Origin: Christiangramia oceanisediminis
Lineage (GTDB): Bacteria; Bacteroidota; Bacteroidia; Flavobacteriales; Flavobacteriaceae
Length of the DNA: 64,000 nt
Assembly (NCBI RefSeq): GCF_022570735.2
Contig: NZ_JANCNS010000001.1
Coordinates: 1,550,001 to 1,614,000 of the forward strand
Reading direction: 5' to 3'
The notes under the pieces were generated by a model. It did no database searches. It was not told the origin of the DNA and worked only from the letters and a program-made list of their open reading frames with translations. Shown one piece after another: positions 62,936-64,000 of the stretch. Position numbers and translations under genes: made by a program. The first letter of the stretch is position 1, and every line of letters starts with the position of its first letter.

Positions 62936-64000
62936 ATGAAGAATAAGGAAAAGGCGATATTACATCTGGATCTGGATACTTTTTTTGTGTCTGTAGAGCG
63001 ATTAAAGGATTCGCGTTTGCTTAATAGGCCGCTCATTGTGGGTGGTTTGAGTGATAGGGGAGTGGTTGCGGCCTGTAGCTACGAGACACGAAAATTTGGA
63101 GTGCATTCAGGGATGGCGATGAAAGTGGCGAAAAGGCTGTGTCCGCATGCGACTTATATTCGGGGAGATGCTTCGGTGTATATGCGACATTCCGAGATCG
63201 TTACCGAAATTATCAAAAGTGAAGTGCCTACTTTCGAAAAAGCCAGTGTGGATGAATTCTATGCTGATCTTACGGGAATGGATCGCTTTTTTGGAGTAAA
63301 AAAGTTTGCCCATGAGCTTCGGGAAACCATCATGCGCGAAAGCGGACTTCCTATTTCCTTCGGACTTTCCAGGAATAAGATCGTTTCCAAGATCGCGACC
63401 GGCGAGGCTAAACCCAATGCCGAAAAATATATCGAAGCAGGATCTGAACGCGGATTCCTGGCACCGCTTGAAGTGAATAAGATCCCGATGATCGGGAACA
63501 AGACCTTCCAGGCTTTGCTTAACCTTGGGGTAAGGAAGATAAAGACCATACAGGAAATGCCGGTGGAAATGCTGGAAAGTGTTCTGGGAAAGAACGGGAG
63601 AGTGATTTGGAAGCGGGCTCACGGGATAGATGATCCACCTATCATTCCATTTCATGAACGAAAATCCATTTCTACTGAACGAACCTTTAACCAGGATACT
63701 ATCGATATGGTTCGCCTGCACGCAACCCTGGTAGCGATGGCCGAGAGCCTGGCTTACCAGCTTCGGAAGGGCGAAAAACTGGCTTCGGTGATCAGCGTCA
63801 AGATCCGGTATTCCGATTTTCAAACGCAGAGCAAACAGGCAAAGATTCCCTATACCAGTGCCGATCATATCCTGATCCCGGTAGTGGAGGAACTGTTCAA
63901 AAAACTCTATACCCGCCGGCTCCTGATTCGGCTGATAGGTGTTCGTTTCAGCGGACTGGTTTCAGGACATTACCAGATCAATCTTTTTGAAGATTCTGAA
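62936..64000 (+). CDS. dinB: DNA polymerase IV (DinB), 3'-truncated by the window edge
   Basis: Y-family translesion polymerase; 355 residues are visible and the frame runs off the window. The N-terminus ILHLDLDTFFVSVERL holds the first metal-binding Asp residues, and ASVDEFYADLTG the catalytic Asp-Glu pair. Then come the HhH thumb region (IPMIGNKTFQALLNLG) and the little-finger domain (KSISTERTFNQDTID, ISVKIRYSDFQTQS). The final visible LIGVRFSGLVSG is close to the usual end, so only a short C-terminus is missing. The start at 62936 gives the standard N-terminus. Confidence 0.95.
   Translation, partial: MKNKEKAILHLDLDTFFVSVERLKDSRLLNRPLIVGGLSDRGVVAACSYETRKFGVHSGMAMKVAKRLCPHATYIRGDASVYMRHSEIVTEIIKSEVPTFEKASVDEFYADLTGMDRFFGVKKFAHELRETIMRESGLPISFGLSRNKIVSKIATGEAKPNAEKYIEAGSERGFLAPLEVNKIPMIGNKTFQALLNLGVRKIKTIQEMPVEMLESVLGKNGRVIWKRAHGIDDPPIIPFHERKSISTERTFNQDTIDMVRLHATLVAMAESLAYQLRKGEKLASVISVKIRYSDFQTQSKQAKIPYTSADHILIPVVEELFKKLYTRRLLIRLIGVRFSGLVSGHYQINLFEDSE

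Noticed and set aside
62920-62946. Eight-codon frame overlapping the dinB start
   Set aside because: Too short and with no sign of attenuation; probably chance.
63107-63868. 253-codon open frame antisense to dinB
   Set aside because: dinB is certain on the plus strand through this stretch; the antisense frame is a shadow.

Overview
The window reads as chromosomal DNA of a marine-type Bacteroidetes bacterium, most likely a Flavobacteriaceae member of the Gramella/Christiangramia kind. The genus is inferred from overall gene content and style; the class is much safer. Supporting signs are a cbb3 oxidase operon with ccoG and fixH, a propeller/Y_Y_Y/AraC regulator, OMP_b-brl and CarboxypepD_reg-like outer-membrane proteins, the mevalonate pathway with a GYDIA-type GHMP kinase, LptC and ComEC of Bacteroidetes form, and several promoters matching the Bacteroidetes -33 TTTG / -7 TAnnTTTG consensus. 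No insertion sequence, prophage, CRISPR array or rRNA was seen.

Layout. 1-3443: tail of a cbb3 cytochrome oxidase operon (ccoP, cut by the window edge; ccoG; fixH; a TauE/SafE-like membrane protein; a 42-residue membrane peptide), closed by a terminator. 3967-7827: a giant membrane regulator built like a hybrid two-component system, but lacking the phospho-accepting His and Asp. 7908-15884 (minus): a four-gene alpha-glucan operon (glgE, maltokinase, glgB, GH31 alpha-glucosidase). 16115-19818: two lipoproteins (one a c-type cytochrome), a SPOUT RNA methyltransferase and a large unknown cytosolic protein. 19972-30203: envelope proteins, an exported VOC protein, SulP transporter, era, der, a large outer-membrane protein and nhaA. 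30539-32269: a tiny membrane-protein transcription unit, an exported metallo-beta-lactamase-fold protein, and a tRNA-Phe followed by a GIY-YIG nuclease gene bracketed by a perfect 51-bp repeat of the tRNA 3' end plus terminator. 32373-40013: coaX, an outer-membrane protein, a TPR protein, lptC, a small membrane protein, a CBS/CorC protein and ppiD. 40065-42311 (minus): GHMP kinase and class II HMG-CoA reductase. 42499-46936: a DPP-IV-like peptidase, a POT peptide transporter and an exported thioredoxin. 46943-51740 (minus): surE, a small membrane protein, lpxB, NlpC/P60, comEC. 51886-54027: tail-specific protease. 54166-61214 (minus): purH, mreB, mreC, mreD, mrdA, rodA. 61498-64000: an ABC permease and the start of dinB.

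How they fit together. Most of the window is core metabolism and envelope building: micro-aerobic respiration, glycogen/alpha-glucan metabolism by the GlgE route, cell elongation by the Mre/PBP2/RodA machine, LPS export and lipid A synthesis, isoprenoid precursors, and peptide scavenging by a protease-transporter pair. The two features that look least ordinary are the phosphorelay-dead hybrid regulator at 3967-7827 and the GIY-YIG/tRNA-Phe repeat unit at 31792-32269, which looks like the scar of, or a minimal, tRNA-targeting mobile element.
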